A stretch of DNA of 64,000 nt from UBA4735 sp035935465 (GCA_035935465.1 DASYXA010000062.1:4101-68100), one strand, 5' to 3'. Shown: positions 16,149 through 24,760, counted from the stretch's first letter. Notes: generated from the letters alone by a model not told the origin. Translations and numbers: made by a program.

Positions 16149-16921
16149 TCAGGCCTCTGCGCGGTCTGAACGTCGCGGCGCTGCAGCGACGTCTTTGCCC
16201 CGCAGTCGATAGCTGTCGCCCTTGAGCGAGAGGATCTCAGCGTGGTGCACCAGCCGGTCGACCATCGCCGTCGCGACGACGTCGTCGCCGAAGACCTCGC
16301 CCCAGGCCGAGAACGGCTTGTTGCTGGTGACGATGAGCGAGGCCCGCTCATAGCGGCTCGAGACCAGGTGGAACATCAGCTTGGCCGCCTCGGGATCAAA
16401 CGGCACGTACCCGACCTCGTCGACGATCAGCAGCGGGACCCGTCCAAGGCGACGCAGCTCGAGCGACAGCCGTCCCAGCTGCTGCGCGTCGAGGAGCCGG
16501 GCACCCAGTCGGTGGCCGTGGCGAAGAGCACCCGGTGCCCGGCGAGGCAGGCTCGGATCCCGAGGGCGATCGCGAGATGGGTCTTCCCGGTACCCGGCGG
16601 GCCGAGGAGCACGACGTTCTCTGTCCCGAGCAGGAAGTCGAGCTGGGCCAGGTGCAGCACGAGCTCCTGCTTCACCGAGCGCTGGAAGGTCCAATCGAAC
16701 TCCTCGAGGGTCTTGCGGCTCGCGAAGCGCGCGGCGCGGATCCGGGCCGCACCACCGTGGGCCTCGCGCGAGCTGGTCTCGCTCGCGAGCAGGGCTTCGG
16801 CGAACCGCTCATAGCTCCACGATTCGCTGCGCGCTCGCTCGGCGAGCTTGGGCAGGGCGTGCGCCGCAGCCGGGGCCTTGAGGGCCCGGAACAGGTGGGT
16901 GAGCTCGGCCGCGGTGGTCAT
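16149..16921 (-). pseudogene. istB: IstB-type transposition ATPase, single-base frameshift
   Basis: The first frame gives the IstB N-terminus and Walker A (VVLLGPPGTGKTHLAIALGIRACLAGHRVLFATATDWV). The sequence then continues only in a shifted frame as RLLDAQQLGRLSLELRRLGRVPLLIVDEVGYVPFDPEAAKLMFHLVSSRYE, with Walker B and sensor region (LIVTSNKPFSAWGEVFGD). The break is at about 16501-16505, where GTGCCCGG lacks one base relative to an in-frame GTG-GCC-CGG. Either the element has lost its ATPase or this is a sequencing error. Start ATG overlaps the istA stop as ATGA. Confidence 0.85.
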
Positions 16922-18141
16922 GCCGGGATCAACCGGTCATAGCGCGCGAGCGGCCGGCGCTCGACCGCGATCTCGGTCGCAGCGCCGCGCTCAGCCTGCA
17001 GCGCCCGGGCATGCTCGAGCGCGGTGACCGTCCGGTGGCGGGCGAAGCTGCGCTCGTGATCGCACGCCGGCTCGTTCGTCTCGAGGGCCCGACCGCGGAC
17101 CCGGCGCTGCGAGACGATCACTTCGACGCGTTGTCCGACCAGTCGTGGATCGAGCGAATAGTCATTCGTATCCACGCGGACGTACGGCTGCGGCGGCACC
17201 CGCAGCACGGACCGCCGGTGGATGTCCGGGGTGCGCTCGGGCAGTGGCCGCAGCGCGCCGTGTTCTTCGGCCAGCCGGTCGATCGGCCGCTCGCGGAGCG
17301 CGCGGTGCATCCGGACGTTCGCCCGGCGCTCGAACCAGCGGTCGAGCTGGTCTTGGAAGTCGAGCGGCCCGGCGAAGGACCGTCCCGGCTCGAAGCTGGT
17401 CTCAAGGAACTGAATCAGCCGCTCGATCACCCCCTTGGCCTCGGGGTCGCCGGCTTCGCAGAACCGCCAGGCCACCGGCAGCTGGCCACAGAACGCGGCG
17501 TACGGCTCGGTCGGTTTGCCCAGGCCGGCGTGGAGTGCGCCCTCGCGATCGGTGACCAGCGTCTCGGGCAGTCCGCCGAACGCCCGCAGGCAGCGGGCCA
17601 TGCCCCAGAGCAGGTCGGGAGCTTCCTTGCTGAAGATGAGCGCCCCGGCGCCAACGCGCGAGTACCCGAGCGCCCCGACCATCACGTATCCGCGGCGGGT
17701 CTGGCCGAACCCGACCGGGAGCTCGCGGATCGGCTGCCACAGATCGAACTGGGCGAGCTCGCCGGGGCGGTACGTGGTCCGCTGGTACGTCCGGACCGCC
17801 GGACGGAACAGCGGCCGGACCTCGCGCAGATACGCATCGAGGTTCGTCTGGTGTCCGGCGTACCCCTGCGCGACGATGAGCTCGCCGATCCGCGCGTTCG
17901 GCAGCCGCGCGTCGTCGTGGAGCAGCCGATGGATCTCGTCCTTGAACGGATCGAGCTTCGAGGGCATCGGTGAACGCGCGTACCGCGGCGGCTCGCTCGA
18001 CCGCAGGGCACGGCGAACGGTGTTGCGGTCGACCGCGTACCGCCGCGCGAGTTCCTTGATCGACACCCCGCCCACGACGTGCAACCTGCGCAGCTCGGCC
18101 CACTGCTCCACGATCAGCACGTCCTTCCTCCTGCCCGACAT
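16918..18141 (-). CDS. istA: IS21-family transposase IstA
   Basis: About 407 residues from the ATG at 18141 (MSGRRKDVLIVEQW). An N-terminal helix-turn-helix (GGVSIKELARRYAVDRNTVRRAL) is followed by an rve integrase core: ELAQFDLWQPIRELP (first Asp), LPETLVTDREGAL (second Asp) and EAKGVIERLIQFLE (Glu region), then the Mu-type C-terminal domain with YVRVDTNDYSLDPRLVG. DDE-type cut-and-paste transposase. It appears intact, unlike istB. Confidence 0.9.
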   Translation of the reverse strand: MSGRRKDVLIVEQWAELRRLHVVGGVSIKELARRYAVDRNTVRRALRSSEPPRYARSPMPSKLDPFKDEIHRLLHDDARLPNARIGELIVAQGYAGHQTNLDAYLREVRPLFRPAVRTYQRTTYRPGELAQFDLWQPIRELPVGFGQTRRGYVMVGALGYSRVGAGALIFSKEAPDLLWGMARCLRAFGGLPETLVTDREGALHAGLGKPTEPYAAFCGQLPVAWRFCEAGDPEAKGVIERLIQFLETSFEPGRSFAGPLDFQDQLDRWFERRANVRMHRALRERPIDRLAEEHGALRPLPERTPDIHRRSVLRVPPQPYVRVDTNDYSLDPRLVGQRVEVIVSQRRVRGRALETNEPACDHERSFARHRTVTALEHARALQAERGAATEIAVERRPLARYDRLIPA

Positions 18142-18576
18142 CGACTTCGCCGAGCAGGCTGCCACCGGACGGAGGGACGCGATCAGGGCGAGCGGGGTGA
18201 GGTTTCGACCGGTCGCAGAGGGTGCTTATTCAACCGGTGCCGGCAACAAGCGTCATCGACTGAAGTACCCCGAGCAGCGACGGGCTATCTGGCAGCGGCG
18301 GCGCGCGAGGGAATTAGGAGCAGACGGGAACTTCACCTCCGCTGAGTGGCTCGCTCTCCTGGCGTCGTACGAGCACCGATGTGGCTACTGCGGCGATGGA
18401 GGGCCCATGCAGGCCGATCACCGCCTTCCTCTGGCTCGCGGGGGAACGCACTCAATCGAGAACATCATTCCGGCGTGCGGTCCATGCAACCGCGAGAAGT
18501 CCACGATGACCGACTTGGAGTTCCGTCGACGTCAGACTATTGAAGCTAACAAGCGTTCTAAAATCAGGCGGAAAGC

Positions 18577-18649
18577 GGCTGGGTAGCTCAGCGGTTAGAG
18601 CAGTGGACTCATAACCCACAGGTCCCGGGTCCGAATCCCGGCCCAGCCA
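18577..18649 (+). tRNA. tRNA with CAU anticodon (elongator tRNA-Met, possibly tRNA-Ile2)
   Basis: Acceptor GGCTGGG/CCCAGCC with A73; D arm GCTC/GAGC; anticodon arm GTGGA - CTCATAA - CCCAC (A31-C39 not paired); T stem CCCGG/CCGGG. The CAU anticodon with a fully paired acceptor excludes the initiator. Elongator Met is the default call. The D-loop form AGCGGTTAGAGCAG also resembles tRNA-Ile2 (lysidine-modified CAU), and the gene 3 bp downstream is tilS, the enzyme that makes lysidine. The first 10 nt overlap the end of the HNH2 frame. Confidence 0.9.
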
Positions 18650-18652
18650 CCG

Positions 18653-20032
18653 TTGACGACCACTCATTCGATCCGCGCCGCGGTCCTCGCCTTCGTGCGT
18701 CAGCACGACCTCCTGCCGCCAGGCCCGCTGGTCGTCGCGGTCTCCGGCGGCGCCGACTCCACCGCGCTGCTCCTGCTCCTGAGCGATCTCGCACCCGAGC
18801 TCGGGTGCGACCTCCACGTCGCGCACTTCGACCATCGGCTCCGCGCGCGCGCCTCGGCCAGGGACGCGCAGTTCGTCGCCGACCTCGCGCAGTCACGCGG
18901 CGCCACCATCCGCATCGGGCGCGCGGACGCCGCGCCGAAGAGCGAGGACGAGGCCCGCGAGCTCCGCTACGCGTTCCTGCGCCGCGCCGCGCGCGAGGTT
19001 GGCGCGTCGCGCATCGCCACCGGCCACACCCGCGACGACCAGGCCGAGACGGTCCTCCTGCACGCGACCCGGGGGAGCGGCCTCGCCGGCCTGGCCGGGA
19101 TGCGACCGCTCCGCGATGACCTCGTCCGCCCGCTCCTCACGATCGGCCGCGCCGACACCGAGGCCCTCTGCGCGGACGCGAAGATCACGCCGCGCGAGGA
19201 CCGCTCGAACGCCGACCCGAAGTACGCGCGCAACCGGATCCGCCACGCGGTCCTGCCGGAGCTCGAGCGGATCAACCCGCGGGCCCGCACCGCGCTCGCG
19301 CGCCTCGCGGACGCGGCCGCGCAGGCGGCCGACGCGGCGGCGCGCGCGGCCGCGCTGGCGCTCGACGCGGCCACGGATCCGGACGGGATCGACCTCGATC
19401 GCCTCGGGCCCGCGGCGCGGGACGACGCGCTCGCGATCGCCTGGAGCCGCGCGACCGGCCGCACCCTCGCCGCGAAGCACCGCACCGCGTTCGCCGCGCT
19501 CGCGGCTGCGCGCGCCGGCACCGCGACGCTCGACCTGCCGGGCGGCCGCGCGGTCCGGGAGTACGCCCGGCTGCGGATCGACACGGGGCCCGCCGGGCGG
19601 ACCGAGCCCGCCGGACCGGTGCCGCTGCCGACCGGCCGGACGGTCAGCTGGGACGGCTGGACGTTCATCGTGGGTTCACATCGGACCGGTACGTTCAGCG
19701 CGCCGGCGCCCGCGGGCGAGCTCGTCGTCCGATCACGGCGTCCGGGGGATCGGCTGGCCGGTCGGCTTCGTATCAAGGTGCAGGACCTGTTCACGGACGC
19801 GAAGGTGCCGGCGCGGGCGCGGGCCACCCACCCGCTCATCGCGACGGGTGCTGGGGAGGTCTGGTGGGTCGTCGGCCTGAAACATGCCGACGGCGAGGCG
19901 GCTCCGGGTCGCTGGATCGTCGCGACGCCGCCGGCGGCACGGATCGGAGCGATCAGGCGTTACACGGGTAACATCGATAGCAGCGACCGCCCGGTGGCGG
20001 ATGAGAGAGGACACGGCAACGAACTTCGATAA
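18653..20032 (+). CDS. tilS: tRNA(Ile)-lysidine synthase TilS
   Basis: A 459-residue protein with the N-type ATP pyrophosphatase P-loop VAVSGGADSTALLLLLSD (about residues 25-42), HFDHRLR, ATGHTRDDQAET and AGMRPLRDDLVRPLL, plus the TilS C-terminal domain ending SRRPGDRLAGRLRIKVQDLFTDAKVP. It changes C34 of tRNA-Ile(CAU) to lysidine so that it reads AUA. TTG start 3 bp after the tRNA gene, so tRNA and mRNA may be co-transcribed. It overlaps ftsH by 32 bp. Confidence 0.93.
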   Translation: MTTTHSIRAAVLAFVRQHDLLPPGPLVVAVSGGADSTALLLLLSDLAPELGCDLHVAHFDHRLRARASARDAQFVADLAQSRGATIRIGRADAAPKSEDEARELRYAFLRRAAREVGASRIATGHTRDDQAETVLLHATRGSGLAGLAGMRPLRDDLVRPLLTIGRADTEALCADAKITPREDRSNADPKYARNRIRHAVLPELERINPRARTALARLADAAAQAADAAARAAALALDAATDPDGIDLDRLGPAARDDALAIAWSRATGRTLAAKHRTAFAALAAARAGTATLDLPGGRAVREYARLRIDTGPAGRTEPAGPVPLPTGRTVSWDGWTFIVGSHRTGTFSAPAPAGELVVRSRRPGDRLAGRLRIKVQDLFTDAKVPARARATHPLIATGAGEVWWVVGLKHADGEAAPGRWIVATPPAARIGAIRRYTGNIDSSDRPVADERGHGNELR

Positions 20033-21992
20033 CCGCATCTTCAAGAACGGCATCCTGACCTTGCTCCTCGTCCTGATGGGCGTGGCGCTCCTCTATGCCT
20101 ACCGCGCCCAGAGCCCGTCCGCGGCGGTCGCGACGTACGACAAGGTCGTCTCCGAGATCCAGGCCGGGCAGGTCAGCAAGGTCACCATCTCCGGGGCCAC
20201 CGCGACGATCGAGAAGACCGACAAGACCCAGGAGACGGTCAACATCGGTACCGACACGGCGGGCACGTTCCAGAAGACGGTCCTCGACTACAACAACACC
20301 CAGCCGGCCAGCAACCGGGTGACGTTGACGATCCAGCCGGATTCGCAGACCTTCGGCATCATCGGCTCGGTCCTGCTGAGCCTGCTGCCGGTGTTGCTCA
20401 TCGGCGGCTTCTTCGTCTACATGATGCGGCAGGCGCAGGGCACGAATAACCAGGCGCTGTCGTTCGGCAAGTCGCGCGCGCGGATGTTCATCGGCAACAA
20501 GCCGACGGTGACGTTCGACGATGTCGCGGGCGTGGACGAGGCGAAGCAGGAGCTCACCGAGGTCGTGGAGTTCCTCAAGTACCCCGAGAAGTTCTCGACC
20601 CTCGGCGCGCGCATCCCGCGCGGCGTGCTCCTCGTGGGCCCCCCCGGCACCGGCAAGACGATGCTCGCGCGCGCGGTCGCCGGCGAGGCCGGCGTGCCGT
20701 TCTTCTCGATCTCGGGCTCCGAGTTCGTCGAGATGTTCGTCGGCGTCGGCGCGTCGCGGGTGCGCGACCTGTTCGACCAGGCCAAGCGCAACGCGCCGTG
20801 CATCGTGTTCATCGACGAGATCGACGCGGTCGGCCGCCAGCGCGGCGCGGGCCTGGGCGGCTCGCACGACGAGCGCGAGCAGACGCTCAACCAGATCCTC
20901 GTCGAGATGGACGGCTTCGACACCGGGACGAACGTCATCGTCCTCGCGTCGACGAACCGTCCGGACGTCCTCGACCCGGCGCTGTTGCGGCCCGGCCGGT
21001 TCGACCGCCAGGTCGTCCTCGACCGCCCGGACATCAAGGGCCGCAAGGGCATCCTCGACGTGCACGTCCGCGGCAAGCCGCTCGACAAGACCGTCGACCT
21101 CCTGCGGATCGCGCAGATCTCGCCCGGCTTTTCGGGTGCGGACCTCGCGAATGTCGTGAACGAGGCCGCGATCCTCGCCGCGCGCCGCAACCGCAAAGTG
21201 ATCACCCAGATCGACTTCGAAGAGGCGCTCGAGAAGGTCTCGCTCGGACCCGAACGGCGCTCGCGCGTCATCTCCGAGAAGGAGAAGAACATCGTCGCGT
21301 ACCACGAGGCCGGCCACGCCCTGTGCTTCAAGCTGCTCACGAACACGAACCCGGTCCACAAGATCTCGGTCGTGTCGCGGGGCATGGCGATGGGCGTCAC
21401 CTGGTCGCTGCCGCAGGAGGACCGCTACTTCCGCACGAAGCGCGAGTTCGAGGACGACATCGCCGCGGCGCTGGGCGGCTGGACCGCGGAGCAGCTGCAC
21501 CTCGGCGGTGACGTCACGACCGGCGCGTCGAACGACATCGAGAAGGCGACCGAGATGGCCCGCCAGATGGTCACGAAGTACGGCATGAGCGAGAAGCTCG
21601 GTCCGCTCCAGTACGGCAAGACCGACGAGCTCATCTTCCTCGGCCGTCAGATCCAGGAAGAGAAGAACTACTCCGAAGAGACCTCCAAGCTCATCGACAG
21701 CGAGGTCCACGAGATCGTGGATCGCGCCCGCCGCCGCGCCCACGAGCTGCTCACGCAGTACCGGAGCCTGCTCGACGCGGTCGTGGCCCGACTCATCGAG
21801 CAGGAGACGCTCAGCTCCGACGAGTTCAACACCCTCGTCGACGGCCACCTCGGCCAGCAGCCCATCGCGGCGTCGACCCCCGGTGGCGGCACGACCCCGC
21901 CGTCCGGCGCGCCCGCCGGCGGGGCTCCCGAGGCGAAGCGCCGCGGACCCGAGACCGGGAAGGGTCCCGCTCCCGCCCCGACGCCCGCGTAG
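20001..21992 (+). CDS. ftsH: ATP-dependent zinc metalloprotease FtsH
   Basis: A 663-residue membrane AAA+ protease. Two N-terminal membrane helices (about 14-32 and 117-137) enclose a small periplasmic domain. The AAA module follows: GPPGTGKT (about 213-220), FIDEIDAVGRQRG, second region of homology SGADLANVVNEAAI. The zinc site is HEAGH (about 435-439), with the distal ligand in the TGASNDIEKAT segment. The tail is Pro/Ala/Gly-rich. It degrades misfolded membrane and regulatory proteins. The ATG at 20001 lies inside tilS; the tilS-ftsH order is common in bacteria. Confidence 0.96.
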   Translation: MREDTATNFDNRIFKNGILTLLLVLMGVALLYAYRAQSPSAAVATYDKVVSEIQAGQVSKVTISGATATIEKTDKTQETVNIGTDTAGTFQKTVLDYNNTQPASNRVTLTIQPDSQTFGIIGSVLLSLLPVLLIGGFFVYMMRQAQGTNNQALSFGKSRARMFIGNKPTVTFDDVAGVDEAKQELTEVVEFLKYPEKFSTLGARIPRGVLLVGPPGTGKTMLARAVAGEAGVPFFSISGSEFVEMFVGVGASRVRDLFDQAKRNAPCIVFIDEIDAVGRQRGAGLGGSHDEREQTLNQILVEMDGFDTGTNVIVLASTNRPDVLDPALLRPGRFDRQVVLDRPDIKGRKGILDVHVRGKPLDKTVDLLRIAQISPGFSGADLANVVNEAAILAARRNRKVITQIDFEEALEKVSLGPERRSRVISEKEKNIVAYHEAGHALCFKLLTNTNPVHKISVVSRGMAMGVTWSLPQEDRYFRTKREFEDDIAAALGGWTAEQLHLGGDVTTGASNDIEKATEMARQMVTKYGMSEKLGPLQYGKTDELIFLGRQIQEEKNYSEETSKLIDSEVHEIVDRARRRAHELLTQYRSLLDAVVARLIEQETLSSDEFNTLVDGHLGQQPIAASTPGGGTTPPSGAPAGGAPEAKRRGPETGKGPAPAPTPA

Positions 21993-22105
21993 CTGAACGC
22001 CTCGCCTGGCCAGCGACCCGGCGGTGGCCGCCCCGATACACAGTCGCAACACGGCGGGCGAGCGAGGGCATAACGGGCGGCACGCGGACTGCTTAGAGCC
22101 GGTGC

Positions 22106-22252
22106 GTGAGCACCGTCGTCCACGAGATCCAGGAGACCGTCGTCCGCGACGAGCGTGTCCGGACGGCGATCCTCGCGGCGTTCACGCTCGTGCTCGCGAT
22201 CGCCTTCATGGTGCTGCTGATCTCCGACCAGGTGCAGGCCGCCGCTCTCTGA
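22106..22252 (+). CDS. Small single-pass membrane protein, 48 aa, unknown
   Basis: A short frame from GTG at 22106 (MSTVVHEIQETVVRDERVR) runs into one strong membrane helix (TAILAAFTLVLAIAFMVLLI) and ends SDQVQAAAL. Acidic/basic head, one helix and a short tail is a typical small-protein layout. It lies between ftsH and an IS, 11 bp before the IS end. No family recognised; a small regulator of FtsH is only a guess by position. Confidence 0.42.
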   Translation: MSTVVHEIQETVVRDERVRTAILAAFTLVLAIAFMVLLISDQVQAAAL

Positions 22253-22262
22253 GCGCCCGCCT

Positions 22263-23640
22263 TAGCTGACAACCGGCAGCACATCGTGCAGCCGCAACCA
22301 GCAGGACATCGTGCAGTCGATCGCTCCCAGAACCCGCACGACATCGTGCATTAGCGCGGCTGTGATCGCGTCGACCGACCCTTCGCCGCAACGAAGCGGC
22401 GGAGGGGAAGCGAGCGGTGACGGATCCCGAGGAGCGGCTGCGCAGGCTGGCGGTCCGACGCGTCCTGGCCGGGATGGCCGCGGCGGCGGTCGCCGCCGAG
22501 GTCCATCGGAGCGAGCGGTGGGTGTTCAAGTGGCTCGCGCGGTACGACCCGAAGGACGAGCACTGGGCGAGGGCCCGGTCACGCGCGCCGGTGACCGTCG
22601 CGAACAAGAGCGCACCCGAGCTCGAGGCACTCGTCCTGTCGGTGCGGGCCCGACTGCAGGCCGACCCGTGGGCCCAGCTCGGCGCGACGGCGATCGCCTG
22701 GGAGCTTAAGAAGCTCGGACTGCAGGCACTGCCCAAGAGCTGGACGATCGAGCGGATCCTCCGCCGGGCGAAGGTCCCGCGCCGCCGCCGGCGCGAGCGG
22801 CGGCTGGCGAAGGGCACCCCGTACCCAGCCCCGCCGGCCCTGCTGCCGAACGCCTGCCAGGAGGCCGATCTCATCGGCCCGCGGCACCTGGCCGGAGCGA
22901 TCCCATTCTTTGTGCTCACCGTCGTCGACCTCGGACGCCGCGTCGCAGCCTGCGAGCTCCAACTGTCGAAGGCCGATGCGCCGACGATGGCTGCGGTCAT
23001 CCGGGTCTGGAGTCGGCTCGGCGTGCCGACCCGCCTCAAGCTCGACAACTGGCTGCAGCCCTCCAACACCCGGCGACTGTCGGCGGTGGTCCGGATGTGC
23101 CTGGACCAGGGCGTCATCCCGGTGTTCATCCCGTTCGCCGAGCCATGGCGCAACGGCGTGGTCGAGCACTTCAACGACACCTTCGACAAGCACTTCTTCC
23201 GCACCGAGCAGTTCCGCGATCGGACCCACCTGAAGACCCGGATGCGTCGGTTCGAACAGTTCCACAACGCCGAGCACCGCTACTCGGCGCTCAAGGGGGC
23301 GACCCCCAATGAGGCGACCGCGCGGGCGGGTTTCCATCCGCGGTTGCTCGACCCCGGCTACCAGCTCCCGTCCGGTCGGCCGCGGCGCGGGCGGATCGAG
23401 TTCATCCGGCTCATCCGCTCCGATCGCGTGCTGCGGGTGATGGCCGCGCGGATCGCGCTGCCGGAGGCGTTCGTCTATGAGTACGTCACCGCGGTGCTCG
23501 ACGTCCGCCGCGAGGTCATCGACGTCTTCCACCTCGGCCGCCGGGTCAGGACCGTGCCCTTCAGGCTCGACGGGTGAACGATGTCCTGCAGGCAGATCTA
23601 GCCTGCGCGCCATGAACGATGTCCTGCTGGGTGAGAGCTA
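22263..23640 (+). mobile_element. Insertion sequence with repeated terminal binding sites (IS481-like)
   Basis: About 1.38 kb bounded by similar ends: TAGCTGACAACCGGCAGCAC on the left and, read inward, TAGCTCTCACCCAGCAGGAC on the right. The motif CAG(C/G)ACATCGTGCA occurs three times on the left (from about 22276, 22299 and 22337). Its reverse form GAACGATGTCCTGC occurs twice on the right (about 23577-23590 and 23613-23626). Such iterated subterminal sites are transposase-binding sites. No clear target duplication is visible. The right end is 12 bp before the holA start codon. Confidence 0.82.
22417..23577 (+). CDS. DDE transposase (integrase core, IS481-like)
   Basis: A 386-residue protein. 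N-terminal helix-turn-helix (VRRVLAGMAAAAVAAEVHRSERWVFKWLARYD), a second basic DNA-binding part rich in RRRRR, then an rve integrase fold with EADLIGPRHLAG (first Asp), TRLKLDNWLQPS (second Asp) and EPWRNGVVEHFNDTF (Glu). The spacing and the N-G-x-x-E form match integrase-core transposases of the IS481/IS3 type. GTG start. The frame is intact, so the element could still be active. Confidence 0.87.
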   Translation: MTDPEERLRRLAVRRVLAGMAAAAVAAEVHRSERWVFKWLARYDPKDEHWARARSRAPVTVANKSAPELEALVLSVRARLQADPWAQLGATAIAWELKKLGLQALPKSWTIERILRRAKVPRRRRRERRLAKGTPYPAPPALLPNACQEADLIGPRHLAGAIPFFVLTVVDLGRRVAACELQLSKADAPTMAAVIRVWSRLGVPTRLKLDNWLQPSNTRRLSAVVRMCLDQGVIPVFIPFAEPWRNGVVEHFNDTFDKHFFRTEQFRDRTHLKTRMRRFEQFHNAEHRYSALKGATPNEATARAGFHPRLLDPGYQLPSGRPRRGRIEFIRLIRSDRVLRVMAARIALPEAFVYEYVTAVLDVRREVIDVFHLGRRVRTVPFRLDG

Positions 23641-23652
23641 GGCTCGGTCGGC

Positions 23653-24753
23653 ATGCCGCCGCGACGCTCCCTCTACCTGATCCATGGCGAGGATCCATAC
23701 CGCGCGCGGCTGCGCGCTGCCGAGCTCGTCGCGAGCCTGGTGACCCGCGACGAACGGTCCTCCGATCTGCGCACCCAGCGCTCCTCGGACCTCGGGACCC
23801 CGCTCGGCCTCTCGCGGTACGACGCCACGGACAAGGACAAGGACGTTGGATCGCTGATCGAGCTCTCGGGCCGGTCGCAGGGCCTGTTCGACGCGGTCGA
23901 CGAGCAGCGGATCGTCGTCGTCGAGCACGCGGAAGCGCTGAAGGACACCGCCGTGATCGGCCGCTTCCCGGCGGAGGCGGCGCTCGTCCTCGTCAGCGAG
24001 ACGAAGATCCAGGCCCAGCGTCGCCGTCCGGCCAAGACGGCCAAGACGGCGAAGGTGGCCGAGCCCGTGGCCGACCTCGCGACGGCGGTGGAGGCGGCGG
24101 GCGGGTCGATCGAGCACATCGCGCGTCTCCTGCCGGGCGAGCTCGGCGGGTGGATCGCGGCGCGGGCGACGCTCCTCGGCATCGACCTCGGGCCCGATGC
24201 GATCGTCGAGCTCGGCGCGGCCGTCGGCCCGGACAGCGAGCGCGTCGACCAGGAGCTCGCGAAGCTCGGCTCGTTCGCCGCCGGCGCGCGTGTGACCGGC
24301 GCGGACGTGCGGGCGCTCGTGAGCGGTGCGATCGAAAGCGACATCTTCGAGCTCACCCAGTCCGTCGTGCGCCGCGACTCGCAGACGGCGATCGCTCGTC
24401 TCGACGCGCTCCTCGCGGAGGGACAGGCGCCGCAGCAGATCCTCGCACTGCTGCTCTGGCAGTTCCGCGTGCTCCTGTTCGCCGTGCTCATGAACCAAGG
24501 GGCGAACGCCGAGCGGAGCGCGAAGGCGATCCGGAGCTCCGCGTACGCGATCGGGAAGTGGCAGGCCTTCGCGCGACGGGTGTCGCGGGCCGACATCGTC
24601 CGCGCGTACGAGGTGCTGTACGCGACCGACCTCGCCATCAAGACCGGCCGGATCGAGGAGAAGCTCGCGATGACGTTGTGCGTGCTGGACCTCTGCGGCG
24701 TCCACGCCGCGGATCCGCGCGAGCTCGTGGTGGGCGAGCCGCCGCGCCGCTAG
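23653..24753 (+). CDS. holA: DNA polymerase III delta subunit
   Basis: A 366-residue clamp-loader subunit. It begins SLYLIHGEDPYRARLRAAEL and follows the HolA plan: a degenerate AAA-like N-terminal domain, a middle helical lid, and a C-terminal collar domain (SDIFELTQSVVRRDSQTAIARLDALLAEGQAPQQILALLLWQFRVLL...LAIKTGRIEEKLAMTLCVLDL). It opens the sliding clamp for DNA replication. The ATG lies 12 bp after the IS right end, with no good ribosome site, so the IS has probably replaced the native upstream region. Confidence 0.9.
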   Translation: MPPRRSLYLIHGEDPYRARLRAAELVASLVTRDERSSDLRTQRSSDLGTPLGLSRYDATDKDKDVGSLIELSGRSQGLFDAVDEQRIVVVEHAEALKDTAVIGRFPAEAALVLVSETKIQAQRRRPAKTAKTAKVAEPVADLATAVEAAGGSIEHIARLLPGELGGWIAARATLLGIDLGPDAIVELGAAVGPDSERVDQELAKLGSFAAGARVTGADVRALVSGAIESDIFELTQSVVRRDSQTAIARLDALLAEGQAPQQILALLLWQFRVLLFAVLMNQGANAERSAKAIRSSAYAIGKWQAFARRVSRADIVRAYEVLYATDLAIKTGRIEEKLAMTLCVLDLCGVHAADPRELVVGEPPRR

Positions 24754-24760
24754 ACGGCCG

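Larger units (their letters stand above)
16098..18245 (-). mobile_element. IS21-family insertion sequence with ACAAG target duplication
   Basis: A 2148-bp element carrying istA and istB on the minus strand. The ends are imperfect inverted repeats starting TGTCGTCAACGGTCGAAAA (left) and TGCCGGCACCGGTTGAATA (right, read inward), agreeing at 19 of the outer 26 positions by hand. Each end has a second internal copy of the CGGTCGAAA...CACCC motif, as expected of the multiple transposase-binding repeats of IS21. The 5-bp target ACAAG flanks both sides (16093-16097 and 18246-18250). Excision with one ACAAG restores the HNH2 reading frame. Confidence 0.93.
15908..18586 (+). pseudogene. HNH endonuclease 2, frameshifted and split by an IS21-family element
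   Basis: GTG start 9 bp after repeat copy B. The opening MPRKDPEARRAYQHEYIKR and KEAMRRWR align with HNH1. At about 16016-16020 the frame must shift by one base (an extra A after CTG) to continue as NPEARLARDRAYKSRHKEQ, ending VNAGHK at 16097. IS21 then intervenes (16098-18245). After one 5-bp target copy is removed, the frame resumes as KRHRLKYPEQRRAIWQRRR and runs through the HNH domain (CGYC, MQADHRLPLARGG, CGPCN) to TAG at 18584-18586. That stop lies inside the 5' end of the following tRNA gene. The late part is visibly AT-richer than the surroundings. Inactive as it stands. Confidence 0.85.

Noticed and set aside
16242..18586. Plus-strand frames across the IS21 element (for example 17435-18586)
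   Set aside because: Antisense to istA; only the part after 18245 is real, as the 3' end of HNH2.
19953..22052. 699-codon open frame antisense to ftsH
   Set aside because: Arginine/aspartate-rich low-complexity product with no motif; ftsH on the other strand is unambiguous. High GC makes long antisense frames common here.
22276..22350. CRISPR-like array in the repeated ACATCGTGCA motifs
   Set aside because: Only three short copies with irregular 20-40 bp spacing, matched by inverted copies at the other IS end; these are transposase sites.
22253..23660. Target-site duplication for the second IS
   Set aside because: Flanks CGCCT and GGCTC do not match; no duplication can be claimed.
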